Part shown: in pieces, positions 26,838 through 35,151 of the stretch
How the letters are laid out: each line of letters begins with the position of its first letter
Position numbering within the stretch: position 1 is the stretch's first letter
Source: Streptomyces mirabilis
GTDB taxonomy: Bacteria; Actinomycetota; Actinomycetes; Streptomycetales; Streptomycetaceae
Direction: 5' to 3'
Assembly: GCF_018310535.1 (NCBI RefSeq)
Contig: NZ_CP074102.1
Span: 6,014,001 to 6,078,000, forward strand
DNA length: 64,000 nucleotides
Made by a program: the position numbers and the translations under genes
The notes under the pieces: model-generated
Told to the model about the DNA's origin: nothing
The model's database searches: none
What the model saw: only the letters and a program-made list of their open reading frames with translations

Positions 26838-27908
26838 TCAGGGCCTGTGCGGCGGTGAATGGGGGGCCGCCCACAGGAGGTCGCGGGTCAGTTCGAGGAC
26901 GCTCGGTGTGCCGGTCAGGCTCATCGCCTCGACGAGTTCGTCGGTGAGGTCGTCGATCAGGCGGGTCACACCGGCGGCGCCGCGGACGGTCAGCGCCCAC
27001 AGGACGGGCCGGCCGATGAACACGGCGCGGGCGCCGAGGGCGAGGGCGGCGAGGATGTGGGTGCCGCGGCGCAGCCCGCCGTCGGCGTAGACCTCGGCGC
27101 CCGTGCCCGCCACCGCGTCGACGACCTCAGGCAGGGCCCAGGCGGTGGGCACCAGCCCGTCCAGCTGCCGCCCGCCGTGGTTCGAGACGATGAGGCCGGA
27201 CGCCCCCGCGGCCACCAGTTCCCGCGCGTCGTCGCCGCGCAGCACGCCCTTGACGACGATGGGGAGGCCGCGGGCCCGTTCGCGCAGCCAGCCGATGACG
27301 TCGAGGGTCAGATCGGGTGCGCGCTCGGCCGCCTCGGGCGAGGGAATCCCGGTGACGTTGCCGTACAGGTCCTCCGGTCCGATGAAATCGTCGACCTGTG
27401 TGCCACGTTTGCCCCGTGACCCGTTGACCGGCGTGTCGGCGGTCAGTACGACCGCCCGCGCCCCGGCGGCGAGGGCCCGCTCCAGCGCCTCGATGGTCAG
27501 TACGGGGTCCCGGGCCACGTACACCTGCACCCACCACGGGGCCCCGCTCGGCACCAGGTCCGCGAACGGCACCGCGGTGTTCGAGGTCACCGCCAGCAGC
27601 GATCCCGCCGCCGCGACGCCCCGCGCGGTGGCGGCCTCCCCGTCCGGGTGGGCCTTGCGCTGCAGGGTGCTGGGTGCGACGAGTACGGGTGTACGAACGG
27701 GCGTGCCCAGTACGGTCGTAGAGGCGTCGCACGTCGAGACGTCCCGCAACAGCCGTGCCCGGAAGCGGAACTGGTCCCAGGCCGAGGTCGCCTCCGCGAC
27801 ACTCATGCCGCGACCGGAGCCGCGCCGGAAGTACGCGTAGACGTCCTCCGGCAGCACCTCGGCGGCGCGCTCCTGAAGACCGTCCATCCAGCGACCGATG
27901 TCTGCCAC
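26838..27908 (-). CDS. FMN-dependent alpha-hydroxy-acid oxidase/dehydrogenase
   Basis: 356 residues, full length for the glycolate/lactate oxidase family. Visible are the FMN-binding start (LVAPSTLQRKAHPDGE), VLTADTPV, the Lys strand IVVKGVLRGDDA, the catalytic SNHGGRQLDG and the phosphate-binding GGLRRGTHILAALALGA. It oxidises an L-2-hydroxy acid to the 2-oxo acid; which one is not clear. The start is GTG with GAAGGGAT upstream. A perfect 23-bp palindrome overlaps that ribosome binding site, so the gene is likely under a dedicated repressor. Confidence 0.88.
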   Translation of the reverse strand: MADIGRWMDGLQERAAEVLPEDVYAYFRRGSGRGMSVAEATSAWDQFRFRARLLRDVSTCDASTTVLGTPVRTPVLVAPSTLQRKAHPDGEAATARGVAAAGSLLAVTSNTAVPFADLVPSGAPWWVQVYVARDPVLTIEALERALAAGARAVVLTADTPVNGSRGKRGTQVDDFIGPEDLYGNVTGIPSPEAAERAPDLTLDVIGWLRERARGLPIVVKGVLRGDDARELVAAGASGLIVSNHGGRQLDGLVPTAWALPEVVDAVAGTGAEVYADGGLRRGTHILAALALGARAVFIGRPVLWALTVRGAAGVTRLIDDLTDELVEAMSLTGTPSVLELTRDLLWAAPHSPPHRP

Positions 27909-27917
27909 CTGACATCC

Positions 27918-27940
27918 CTTCGTCGTACGGTACGACGAAG
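27918..27940. promoter_or_regulatory. 23-bp perfect palindromic operator
   Basis: CTTCGTCGTAC-G-GTACGACGAAG (27918-27940) is an 11-bp perfect inverted repeat around one base. It begins 10 bases upstream of the FMN oxidase GTG and covers its ribosome binding site. The form is that of a TetR- or GntR-type operator. The divergent DinB gene starts 78 bases away and might share it. Confidence 0.7.
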
Positions 27941-28017
27941 CAAGGGTGCCCCAGGCACCCGCCTCGGTGGTCTAATTCGCTCGACACCGAGGGCCGGGAC
28001 GGTGATGCTGCACCCCT

Positions 28018-28530
28018 ATGACGCGAACTGATACGCCCCCCGCGTGGGACGAGCGCACCCAGCTGACCACCTTCCTCGACTACGCCCGCGCCACCGCCCG
28101 CGCCAAGTGCGAGGGAGTCTCACCGGAGGGCGCGCGGCAGGCCCCGCTCCCCGGATCCCCGCTGATGACGCTGTGCGGGCTGATCAGCCACCTGCGCTGG
28201 GTCGAGCACTACTGGTTCCACGTGATGTTCCTCGGCGAGGAGGACGACGGGCCGATCGCGGCCGCGACGGAGGAGGATCCCGATCCGGAGATGCGGATCG
28301 CCGTCGAAGTGCCGTTGCCTCAACTCCTCGACGAGTACGAGGAGCAGAGCGCCCGGTACCGTCTCCTGGTCGCCGAGCACGACCTGGACACCAGGGCCAA
28401 ACGTCCGTTCCGCGACGGCCGGTACATGGACCTCCGCTGGATCGTGCTCCACCTGATCGAGGAGACCGCTCGGCACAACGGCCACCTGGACATCGTCCGG
28501 GAACTGGTCGACGGCGAGAAGGGAGCCTGA
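28018..28530 (+). CDS. DinB family (DUF664-like) protein
   Basis: 170 residues of a four-helix DinB fold. Candidate metal ligands are the His residues in LISHLRWVEHYWF and ETARHNGHLD near residues 58, 64 and 153-157. Family members include mycothiol- or bacillithiol-dependent transferases and many uncharacterised proteins. It is followed 4 bases later by a VOC protein, so the two probably form an operon. Confidence 0.85.
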   Translation: MTRTDTPPAWDERTQLTTFLDYARATARAKCEGVSPEGARQAPLPGSPLMTLCGLISHLRWVEHYWFHVMFLGEEDDGPIAAATEEDPDPEMRIAVEVPLPQLLDEYEEQSARYRLLVAEHDLDTRAKRPFRDGRYMDLRWIVLHLIEETARHNGHLDIVRELVDGEKGA

Positions 28531-28534
28531 AGCC

Positions 28535-28927
28535 ATGGGCGAGTCGGCGGGGCTGAACCCGACCATCCGCACCCTCACGTTCGACTGCACCGGTGATCCA
28601 TACGATCTCGGCCTGTTCTGGAGCGAGTTGCTCGGCCGTCCGCTGGACGACGACGACAAGCCGGGCGACCCGGAGGCGGTGCTGCGCGACCCGTCCGGCG
28701 GCCCGATGCTGCTTTTCGTGCGCGTCCCCGAGGGCAAGTCGGCCAAGAACCGCATCCACTTCGACCTTCAGCCGCAGGGCCGCACCCGCGCCCAGGAGGT
28801 CGCCCGCGCCCTCTCCCTCGGCGCCCGCCAGATCGCCGACCACACCCGCCCGGACGGCGGCGGCTGGGTCACCCTCACCGACCCCGAGGGCAACGAATTC
28901 TGCGTGGAGCGCGGGGAGTTGGGCTGA
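28535..28927 (+). CDS. VOC family (glyoxalase-like) protein
   Basis: 130 residues with one vicinal-oxygen-chelate module pair: RTLTFDCTGDPYDLGLFWSE, then HFDLQP and LTDPEGNEFCVE at the end. It resembles the glyoxalase/bleomycin-resistance-like DUF of streptomycetes. The substrate is unknown. It follows the DinB gene by 4 bases. Confidence 0.85.
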   Translation: MGESAGLNPTIRTLTFDCTGDPYDLGLFWSELLGRPLDDDDKPGDPEAVLRDPSGGPMLLFVRVPEGKSAKNRIHFDLQPQGRTRAQEVARALSLGARQIADHTRPDGGGWVTLTDPEGNEFCVERGELG

Positions 28928-28940
28928 GCGCGCGATAGCG

Positions 28941-29357
28941 CTACGCGCCCGTCACCCCGTTCAACGGCACCCGCCGCGCCTCCACCCTCCGCCGCGCGAT
29001 GCGCCATCCCCCGTCACGCCGCACCGCGACGTCCTCGTACGTCACCGATCCGCACCGGCCGTCCGCCATCACCCCCAGTCCTTTGGACCGCACCCGTGCG
29101 CGGCCGTCCCCGAGGTCGTCGGTGATGACGATGTTGGTGACGTGATGGGCGACGGCGTTCCCGGCGCCGAGGGCGAGGGCCGCGTCCCGGATCGCCTCGA
29201 TCCCGACCAACTCGCCCTGTCCGAAGGCGGACACGTCGTAGACGACGTCCTCGGTGAACAGTTCCGTCAGTTCGTCGAGACGTCCGTCGTCGAAGAGGTG
29301 GCCGTGCAGGGAGACCAACTCGGCGATGGCCAGGCGGTCTTCGGTGGCGAGAGTCAT
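28941..29357 (-). CDS. SnoaL-like/NTF2-like protein
   Basis: 138 residues with the alpha+beta cone fold: IAELVSLHGHLFDDGRLDEL, LFTEDVVYDVS and DGGWRIARRRVEARR. Members include polyketide cyclases and simple binding or isomerase proteins; no clear active site is seen. It is divergent from the membrane protein/hydrolase/carotenoid oxygenase operon, with 173 bases between starts. Confidence 0.8.
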   Translation of the reverse strand: MTLATEDRLAIAELVSLHGHLFDDGRLDELTELFTEDVVYDVSAFGQGELVGIEAIRDAALALGAGNAVAHHVTNIVITDDLGDGRARVRSKGLGVMADGRCGSVTYEDVAVRRDGGWRIARRRVEARRVPLNGVTGA

Positions 29358-29423
29358 GGCGGGGCCTTCCGTGTGCGTACGGTCGCGTGCGGGATGGAGG
29401 CGTGACGGGCGTCACACTTCCGG

Positions 29424-29436
29424 GTTCGAACTTTCG
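29424..29436. promoter_or_regulatory. possible single-mismatch copy of the IclR-type motif
   Basis: GTTCGAACTTTCG differs by one base from GTTCGAAATTTCG found at 51386. It lies in the divergent gap upstream of both the SnoaL-like gene and the 29531 membrane protein. It may be chance, because the genes do not fit the sugar regulon. Confidence 0.25.
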
Positions 29437-29530
29437 CGCTTGCCGTGCATCTAGTCGGTGTCGGGTCACCGGGTGGCTTCGGAACAGCACATCTCCGTAG
29501 CCGTCCATTCCATTTCACCGAGGAACTTTC

Positions 29531-30109
29531 ATGGGTTATCTGCGCGGATTCGTCCCCTGGATCGTCGCCGGCGTCGTCTCGTCCTTCGACTGGCGCTGGG
29601 GCGCGATCGCGGGCCTTGTGTCGGGGCTGCTGCTCCTGCTGCAGGACCGCTTTCGCGGGGTCGGCCTCGACGCGCTGATCCTGGAGATCAGCACCGTCGC
29701 GTACTTCGTCGTGGTCGGCGCCGTGGCCGTCGCCGACCCGGGCTCGGCGCTGGCGGACCACACCGACGTCGTCTCCTTCGGCTGGCTGGCCGCCACCGCC
29801 TGGGGGACGCTGGCGATCCGGCGCCCCTTCACGCTGGGCATCGCCAAGCGCCAGACCCCGCCCGAGTACTGGGACATGCCGGAGTTCGTCCGGGTCAACA
29901 ACCACATCACCAGTGCCTGGGGCGCCGGCTTCACCTTCATTGGCGTCAGCCTGGCCGTCTGCGGCGCGGTGGACGCCCCGGCCTGGGTGGGCATCGCCGC
30001 CCATGTCGCCGGTCTCGTCGGCCCCGCCGTCTTCACGAAGGTCTATCCCGCCCGGGCCCAGGCGCGCCTGCTGGCCGCCCAGGCGCCCGTCACGGCCGTA
30101 CCCCGATAG
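29531..30109 (+). CDS. multispanning membrane protein of unknown function
   Basis: 192 residues with about five or six hydrophobic helices (FVPWIVAGVVSSF, GAIAGLVSGLLLLLQ, ISTVAYFVVVGAVAVA, AGFTFIGVSLAVCGAV, AHVAGLVGPAVFT). A central polar segment (RQTPPEYWDMPEFVRVNN) connects two halves. I do not recognise the family. It is first in a likely operon with an alpha/beta hydrolase (38 bases downstream) and a carotenoid oxygenase. Confidence 0.7.
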   Translation: MGYLRGFVPWIVAGVVSSFDWRWGAIAGLVSGLLLLLQDRFRGVGLDALILEISTVAYFVVVGAVAVADPGSALADHTDVVSFGWLAATAWGTLAIRRPFTLGIAKRQTPPEYWDMPEFVRVNNHITSAWGAGFTFIGVSLAVCGAVDAPAWVGIAAHVAGLVGPAVFTKVYPARAQARLLAAQAPVTAVPR

Positions 30110-30146
30110 ACCATCCCCTCCCCGTACGAGAAGGAGCAAACACATC

Positions 30147-30848
30147 GTGACCACCACCCCGGAAGCAAAGAACGTCGTTCTCGTCCACGGCGGATTCGTC
30201 GACGGATCGGGCTGGAGGGGGGTCTACGACCTGCTGCGCGCGGACGGCTACGCCGTCAGCGTCGTCCAGAACCCCACGCTCTCGCTCGAAGGCGACGTCG
30301 CCACGACCAGGCGGGTACTCGACGCCCAGGACGGCCCGACCGTACTGGTCGGACACTCCTACGGCGGCGCGGTGATCTCCGAAGCGGGCAACCACGAGAA
30401 GGTGTCCGCACTCGTGTACGTCGCGGCGTTCGCACCCGACAAGGGCGAGTCCGTGAACACCCTCATCGCCGACCCGCCGCCCGGAGCTCCCGTCCCGCCG
30501 ATCCTGCCTCCGAACGACGGGTTCCTCTTCCTCGACCGGGAGAAGTTCGCCGCGTCCTTCGCCGGTGACCTGCCCGCCGACGAGGCCCGGTTCCTGGCCG
30601 ACTCCCAAGTCCCCTGGGGCCTGGACGCGTTGGGCGGGAGCGTCAGCCTCCCCGCCTGGCGCACCAAGCCGAGCTTCTACCTGGTCGCCGCCGACGACCG
30701 CATGATCCCGCCCCCGGCCCAGCGGGCCATGGCCGAGCGGGCGGGCGCGACGGTGAGCGAGACCGGCGGCAGCCACGCCGTCTACGTGTCCAAGCCCGGC
30801 GAGGTCGCCGCGCTCGTCAAGAAGGCCGCCGCAGGAGCGACCGCGTGA
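30147..30848 (+). CDS. alpha/beta hydrolase
   Basis: 233 residues. The oxyanion region is LVHGGFVDGSGW, the nucleophile elbow GHSYGGA (Ser about residue 72), an acid in VAADDRMIPP and the His in GGSHAVYV near the end. It resembles small secondary-metabolite esterases such as EstC- or salicylate-esterase-like enzymes. The GTG at 30147 has AAGGAG 10 bases upstream. It overlaps the carotenoid oxygenase by GTGA. Confidence 0.85.
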   Translation: MTTTPEAKNVVLVHGGFVDGSGWRGVYDLLRADGYAVSVVQNPTLSLEGDVATTRRVLDAQDGPTVLVGHSYGGAVISEAGNHEKVSALVYVAAFAPDKGESVNTLIADPPPGAPVPPILPPNDGFLFLDREKFAASFAGDLPADEARFLADSQVPWGLDALGGSVSLPAWRTKPSFYLVAADDRMIPPPAQRAMAERAGATVSETGGSHAVYVSKPGEVAALVKKAAAGATA

Positions 30849-32227
30849 CGAACGAGACAGCTCTTCCCTTGTATCTCCGGGGCCGCTTCGCCCCGGTGCC
30901 CAAGGAGCACAGCGCGGCCGACCTCACCGTGCGGGGCTCCCTGCCGCCCGACCTGGACGGCCGCTATCTGCGCAACGGCCCCAACCCGCGGCCCGGCCAG
31001 GACAACGGGCACTGGTTCACCGGTCCGGGCATGCTCCACGGCATCCGGCTGCGCAACGGACGCGCCGAGTGGTACCGCAACCGGTGGATCCGCACCCGGC
31101 AACTGGACGGGCACCCGTTCATCCGCGCGGACTTCACCGTCGACCTGGCCGCGACGCCCGCCAACACCCATGTGATCCGGCACGCCGACACCGTGCTGGC
31201 CCTGTGCGAGGTGGGGCTTGCCTACTGGGTCACCCCCGAGCTGGAGACCGTCGGACCGTACGACTTCGGCGGGCGGCTGACCACCGCGATGACGGCCCAC
31301 CCCAAGGAGGACCCGGTCACGGGCGAACTGCACCTGTTCGGGGCCGGGTTCGCCCCGCCGTACCTCACCTATCACCGGGTCACCGCGGACGGACTGCTGC
31401 TCGACAGCCGGCCGGTCGACGTGCCGGGCCCGACGATGATGCACGACTTCGCCATCACCGAGCACCACATCGTGTGGATGGACCTTCCCGTCGTCTTCGA
31501 CCCCGCCCTGGCCGGGCCCGGCGGCGGCATGCCCTACCGGTGGGACGAGGAGTACGGCGCGCGGCTCGGGGTCATGTCCCGTACGCCAAGCGGCAACGAC
31601 GTGCGGTGGTACGACGTCGATCCCTGCTACGTCTTCCATGTGGGCAACGCCTACGAAGATGCGCGGGGGCGCATCGTGCTGGACGCGGTGCGCTACGACC
31701 ACGCCGGCTTCCAGCACACCTGGTCGGACATCGGCGGTTCCACAGGGGCGAGCGGACCGGGCGGCCTGGTCGGTGTGAGGGAACCGGGCCACTCCCAGGC
31801 CTCCTCCGTCCTGCACCGCTGGACCCTGGACCCGGCCACCGGCCGCGCCTCGGAGTCCCAACTTGACGACCGTGACGCCGAGTTCCCCACGCACAACGAG
31901 ACCCTCACCGGGCGCCCGAACCGCTACCTCTACACCGTCTCCGGTGACGGCATCGCCAAACACGACCTCACACGCCACACCAGTCACGTCTACGAGACGC
32001 CCGGCAGCCGCTACGCGGGCGAAGCGGTCTTCGTACCGGCGGCGGACGCCACCGGCGAGGACGAGGGGTGGCTCCTGTCGCTCGTCTCGAACGACGACGG
32101 CGAGGCCGGGGAACTGCTCGTCCTCGACGCCGCGGAGATGACCGTCCAGGCCGTGGTGGAACTGCCCCACCCCGTCCCGGCGGGGTTCCACGGAAGTTGG
32201 CTGCCGGAGCCCGTCCAGCGGCCCTGA
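30845..32227 (+). CDS. carotenoid cleavage oxygenase
   Basis: 460 residues, full length for the RPE65/CCD family. Four Fe(II)-binding His residues are visible: H152 (MTAHPKEDP), H200 (MMHDFAIT), H265 (YVFHVGNAYED) and H449 (PAGFHGSWLP). The family cleaves carotenoids, stilbenoids or related polyenes with O2. Coupling to a hydrolase and a membrane protein suggests a short pathway on a membrane-soluble substrate. No phytoene synthase or desaturase gene is in the window. Confidence 0.9.
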   Translation: MTNETALPLYLRGRFAPVPKEHSAADLTVRGSLPPDLDGRYLRNGPNPRPGQDNGHWFTGPGMLHGIRLRNGRAEWYRNRWIRTRQLDGHPFIRADFTVDLAATPANTHVIRHADTVLALCEVGLAYWVTPELETVGPYDFGGRLTTAMTAHPKEDPVTGELHLFGAGFAPPYLTYHRVTADGLLLDSRPVDVPGPTMMHDFAITEHHIVWMDLPVVFDPALAGPGGGMPYRWDEEYGARLGVMSRTPSGNDVRWYDVDPCYVFHVGNAYEDARGRIVLDAVRYDHAGFQHTWSDIGGSTGASGPGGLVGVREPGHSQASSVLHRWTLDPATGRASESQLDDRDAEFPTHNETLTGRPNRYLYTVSGDGIAKHDLTRHTSHVYETPGSRYAGEAVFVPAADATGEDEGWLLSLVSNDDGEAGELLVLDAAEMTVQAVVELPHPVPAGFHGSWLPEPVQRP

Positions 32228-32302
32228 ACGGCAAGGGCCCCCACGACCCGATGCACGAGGTCTATCCTGCGCGCATCGCCATCGCGACGGAGGCGTTCGG
32301 AC

Positions 32303-33241
32303 ATGATGCCCCTCACCTCACCCACGGACGAGGAACTCACCCGCCGGGCGCAAGCCGGCGAGACCGGAGCCCTCGGGCTGCTGCTGGCTCGCCACCAGGC
32401 GCCGATGCGCGCGGTGGCGATGAGCCTGCTCGGCTACGGCCCCGATGCGGAGGACGCGGTGCAGGACGCCGCGCTGACCGCGCTGCGACGCATCGGGGAC
32501 GTCCGGGATCCCGCGGCCGTGGGAGCCTGGCTGCGGGCGATCGTGCGCAACGCCGCCCGAATGCGGCTGCGTGTCGCCCGGGAGACGCCAGGACTGGACG
32601 GCCTCGACCACCTGCACCCGTGTGATCACGAGCCGTCGCACCCGGAGCGGGTCGTCGAGCAGCACGCGATGCGGGACTGGATCTGGGACGCGGTGGAGGA
32701 ACTGCCCGAGCAGCTGCGGCTGGTGCTGATGCTGCGGCACTTCAGCGGCATCACCTCGTACCAGGAGATCGCCGCCGCCTGTGAGATACCGGTCGGCACG
32801 GTGCGCAGCCGGCTCAACCAGGCCAGGGCGAAGCTGGCCCAGGTGCTGTTGTCGACCGCCGCCCAGGCGCACGACGACGCTTCCGTTCTCACCGAGGAGA
32901 GCAGGCAGGAGGCCCTGGAGACCTTGCAGTGTGCCGCGCGTGGCAATCTGCCCCGGGAGATAGCCGAGCTGTGGCCGGCCGAGACCGAACTGGTCGGTGC
33001 GCTCAGCCGAACGGGAGAACGCACCCACCCCTTCCCGGCCATGCGGCAGAACCGGGAATCCGGGGTGCGCCAGCACCTGCGCCATGTGGTGGCCAGCCGG
33101 GACATCACCATCTGGGAGATGGACGTCATCAACCCCGTCGGCGCCGTCAGCCCCTGCCCGCCGACCCTCGCCTGGCTCATGTTCCGGCGGGACAGAAGAG
33201 TTCAACGACTACGGGTGGTCTTCCCCGAACCTCCGCGGTGA
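32303..33241 (+). CDS. ECF-type sigma factor with C-terminal extension
   Basis: 312 residues. Region 2 spans residues 10-80 (DAEDAVQDAALTALRR) and region 4 residues 120-178 (ELPEQLRLVLMLRHFSGITS, then VGTVRSRLNQARAKL). About 130 further residues follow, ending WLMFRRDRRVQRLRVVFPEP, which look like an NTF2/SnoaL-type domain as in ECF41-like groups. No anti-sigma gene is adjacent, consistent with control by the C-terminal domain. It starts 75 bases after the carotenoid oxygenase and converges with the DUF2637-like gene. Confidence 0.85.
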   Translation: MMPLTSPTDEELTRRAQAGETGALGLLLARHQAPMRAVAMSLLGYGPDAEDAVQDAALTALRRIGDVRDPAAVGAWLRAIVRNAARMRLRVARETPGLDGLDHLHPCDHEPSHPERVVEQHAMRDWIWDAVEELPEQLRLVLMLRHFSGITSYQEIAAACEIPVGTVRSRLNQARAKLAQVLLSTAAQAHDDASVLTEESRQEALETLQCAARGNLPREIAELWPAETELVGALSRTGERTHPFPAMRQNRESGVRQHLRHVVASRDITIWEMDVINPVGAVSPCPPTLAWLMFRRDRRVQRLRVVFPEPPR

Positions 33242-33271
33242 GCGTTGTTCCGGCGGGGACGGCCGTGACGA

Positions 33272-34012
33272 TCACGGTCTTGGCTGCTTGGGCCGCCTCA
33301 TGGTCTGGCAGGCGTGCCGGGGTCCGTGGTGGGGCGAGATCTGGCCGACGAGTTCCCGGAAGCAGATCAGGGCGGTGATGGGTGGGATTCCGACGACGAC
33401 CATCGCCAGCAGGGAGCGCGGGGACTGACCGACGCAGAGGGCGACCGCCGTGGCGGAGGCGATCAGCATCACGGACCAGGACCGTCTGGCGCTCCGGTGC
33501 TGAACGGACGCCCGAAGAATGGACAGACCTGCGACGAGCCACGGTCCGTACACCATCAGCGGCCACCATCGCGCCAACTTCGCGGAAACGACCAGTAGTG
33601 AAATGCCACGAAGTTGGTTGTATGAATAAGAGACGGACCATCCCAGCATCATCACTGCGGATACAATGATCATTACGACCAGGAAAACAACCGTGATGAT
33701 CCTGTGTTTAGCGGCAATGGCGTGGAATCCCGGCCGGGGCCTGCGCCGGTTGACCGGGCGGCGCGGCTGGGCGTGGCTGTGCGGCGGGGCCGGAGCGGCG
33801 GGCGTCACGCTCGACGTCGTGTACAGCATCTGCGCCAGCTCTTCGTCCGGATCCCACGCGTCCGGCTCGATCGCGGGCTCGGGGACGTGCCAGAAGTGTT
33901 GCGTCCCGAGCGGATCGGCGCCGGTGAACGGCGGGTTCAGCGGATCATAGGCGGTGGCTCGCGGATCGAGCTGAATGTCGCGGAGGGTGGGATCGTCCTG
34001 AGTCCAGTCCAT
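33272..34012 (-). CDS. DUF2637-like membrane protein
   Basis: 246 residues: a Pro/His-rich cytoplasmic N-terminus, then about four hydrophobic helices (HRIITVVFLVVMIIVSAVMM, WWPLMVYGPWLVAGLSILRA, SVMLIASATAVALCVG, LLAMVVVGIPPITALICF). The helix pattern resembles DUF2637, seen in SpdB-like spread proteins of streptomycete plasmids and integrative elements; this is a match by eye. AAAGGAG lies 11 bases upstream of the ATG. The helix-coding part is clearly less GC-rich than its surroundings. It follows the small gene at 34040 by 27 bases. Confidence 0.65.
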   Translation of the reverse strand: MDWTQDDPTLRDIQLDPRATAYDPLNPPFTGADPLGTQHFWHVPEPAIEPDAWDPDEELAQMLYTTSSVTPAAPAPPHSHAQPRRPVNRRRPRPGFHAIAAKHRIITVVFLVVMIIVSAVMMLGWSVSYSYNQLRGISLLVVSAKLARWWPLMVYGPWLVAGLSILRASVQHRSARRSWSVMLIASATAVALCVGQSPRSLLAMVVVGIPPITALICFRELVGQISPHHGPRHACQTMRRPKQPRP

Positions 34013-34039
34013 CTGTCTGCGGCTCCTTTGCGCCCTGGC

Positions 34040-34252
34040 TCAGCGGGATCCATCTGCGGTGTGTCCGTCCCACGTGGCCCGCAGGTATTCGCTTTCCATG
34101 CGGGTCATGGCCTTGAGGAACTCCTCGAGCAGGTCCGCGCAGTGCTCCAGTCGTGCCCTCCCGTCGGCGGTATCGAGCCAGTCGTTTGCGTGCATATCTT
34201 TTGTCGTCACGGCTGAATAACGAGCACCATAGGGCGTAAGGCATTCGGTCAT
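34040..34252 (-). CDS. small hypothetical protein paired with the DUF2637-like gene
   Basis: Up to 70 residues, highly charged and helical in the second half (TADGRARLEHCADLLEEFLK, RMESEYLRATWDG). The start is uncertain: ATG 34252 has no clear ribosome binding site, and ATG 34195 (MHANDW) is an alternative. The lower GC and position just ahead of the DUF2637-like gene suggest a two-gene unit. Function unknown. Confidence 0.5.
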   Translation of the reverse strand: MTECLTPYGARYSAVTTKDMHANDWLDTADGRARLEHCADLLEEFLKAMTRMESEYLRATWDGHTADGSR

Positions 34253-34316
34253 TCAGGGGAATGTGTGTCCATAGATCCACAGATCAATTGAGATGATCGT
34301 GGTGTTATCGAGGCGA

Positions 34317-34343
34317 GGGCCCCGCCGGTTTCCGGCGGGGCCC
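34317..34343. terminator. bidirectional hairpin between the dioxygenase and the small gene
   Basis: GGGCCCCGCCGG-TTT-CCGGCGGGGCCC is a perfect 12-bp stem with a three-base loop. It begins 25 bases after the dioxygenase stop (minus strand). No T run follows, as is common in Streptomyces. Confidence 0.8.
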
Positions 34344-34368
34344 GTTGTGGGGATCCGTGGGGCGGACG

Positions 34369-35151
34369 TCAGCTCGTTGCGACGCCGACCGTCAGCGTGC
34401 CCGTGTAGCCCGACGCGGCCGTGCTGCCCAGGGCCGTCAGGGTGAGGAGGCCGGACGCGGCGCCTCCGTCGTCGTAGATCGAGTCCTGGGCGAGGGTGGT
34501 GCGGGTGACCGTGTTCGTGGAGTACGGGGAGATCCTGGCCACCGCCGTGGTGATCGTTTCGTCGAAGAAGAGCTGGCCGGTGTGGAGTTCCCGGCCGCCG
34601 GTGAAGCTGCCGTCCGAGGTGAGCGTGACTCCCGTGTGCACCTTGAGGTGGATGTGGATGCAGCGGCCCCGGTACCAGCCGGGGTAGATCGTGGTGAGGT
34701 TCGCGACGCCGCTGGAGTTGGTGAGGACGCCGCCCCGCAGGAACGAACCGTCGTCCGGTTCGCTGTGGCCGTTGTTGCCGACGAAGCCGGAGTACTCGCC
34801 CAGTGCGTCGCAGTGCCAGATCTCCGCGAGGGCGCCGGCGAGCGGGGCGCAGGTGTCGTCGTCGACGACGGTGAGCGCGAGCTTGAGCGGGACGCCCGGT
34901 TTGCTCTCGGTGATGTCGGTGCGGACCAGGGCGCCGTCCAGGTAGTAGGGGCCTTCGGTCATCTCCTTGGTGAGGGTGCAGACGGCAGCCGCGGCGACGG
35001 GGGCCGAGTCCACCGCGTTCGCCGTGTCGGTTGTGGGGGCTTCCGGTGCGGCGGCGCCCACGGCCAGGGTGGCGGCCGTGGCGCCGGTGGCGATCAGTAC
35101 CGTACGGCGCCCGATCGGGTGGGCTGCTCCTGAAGTGTCTGTCATGGACAC
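34369..35151 (-). CDS. secreted intradiol ring-cleavage dioxygenase-like protein
   Basis: 260 residues. A Tat signal (GRRTVLIATGATAATLAVGA) precedes the dioxygenase core: EGPYYLDGALVRTDI, IWHCDALGEYSG with Y120, and IYPGWYRGRCIHIHLKV with Y160, H166 and H168, the four Fe(III) ligands expected. Secreted actinomycete relatives act on catechols from lignin. It is shorter than cytosolic catechol dioxygenases and lacks their N-terminal dimer domain. It stands alone, with a strong hairpin downstream. Confidence 0.88.
   Translation of the reverse strand: MSMTDTSGAAHPIGRRTVLIATGATAATLAVGAAAPEAPTTDTANAVDSAPVAAAAVCTLTKEMTEGPYYLDGALVRTDITESKPGVPLKLALTVVDDDTCAPLAGALAEIWHCDALGEYSGFVGNNGHSEPDDGSFLRGGVLTNSSGVANLTTIYPGWYRGRCIHIHLKVHTGVTLTSDGSFTGGRELHTGQLFFDETITTAVARISPYSTNTVTRTTLAQDSIYDDGGAASGLLTLTALGSTAASGYTGTLTVGVATS

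Noticed and set aside
29424..29436. Near-match to the IclR-type motif counted as a regulon member
   Set aside because: Only a 13-base match with one mismatch, and the neighbouring genes do not belong to sugar catabolism; kept only as a weak site.
33177..33641. 154-codon minus-strand frame overlapping the end of the sigma factor and of the DUF2637-like gene
   Set aside because: It overlaps two better-supported genes in other frames and has Arg/Pro-rich composition.
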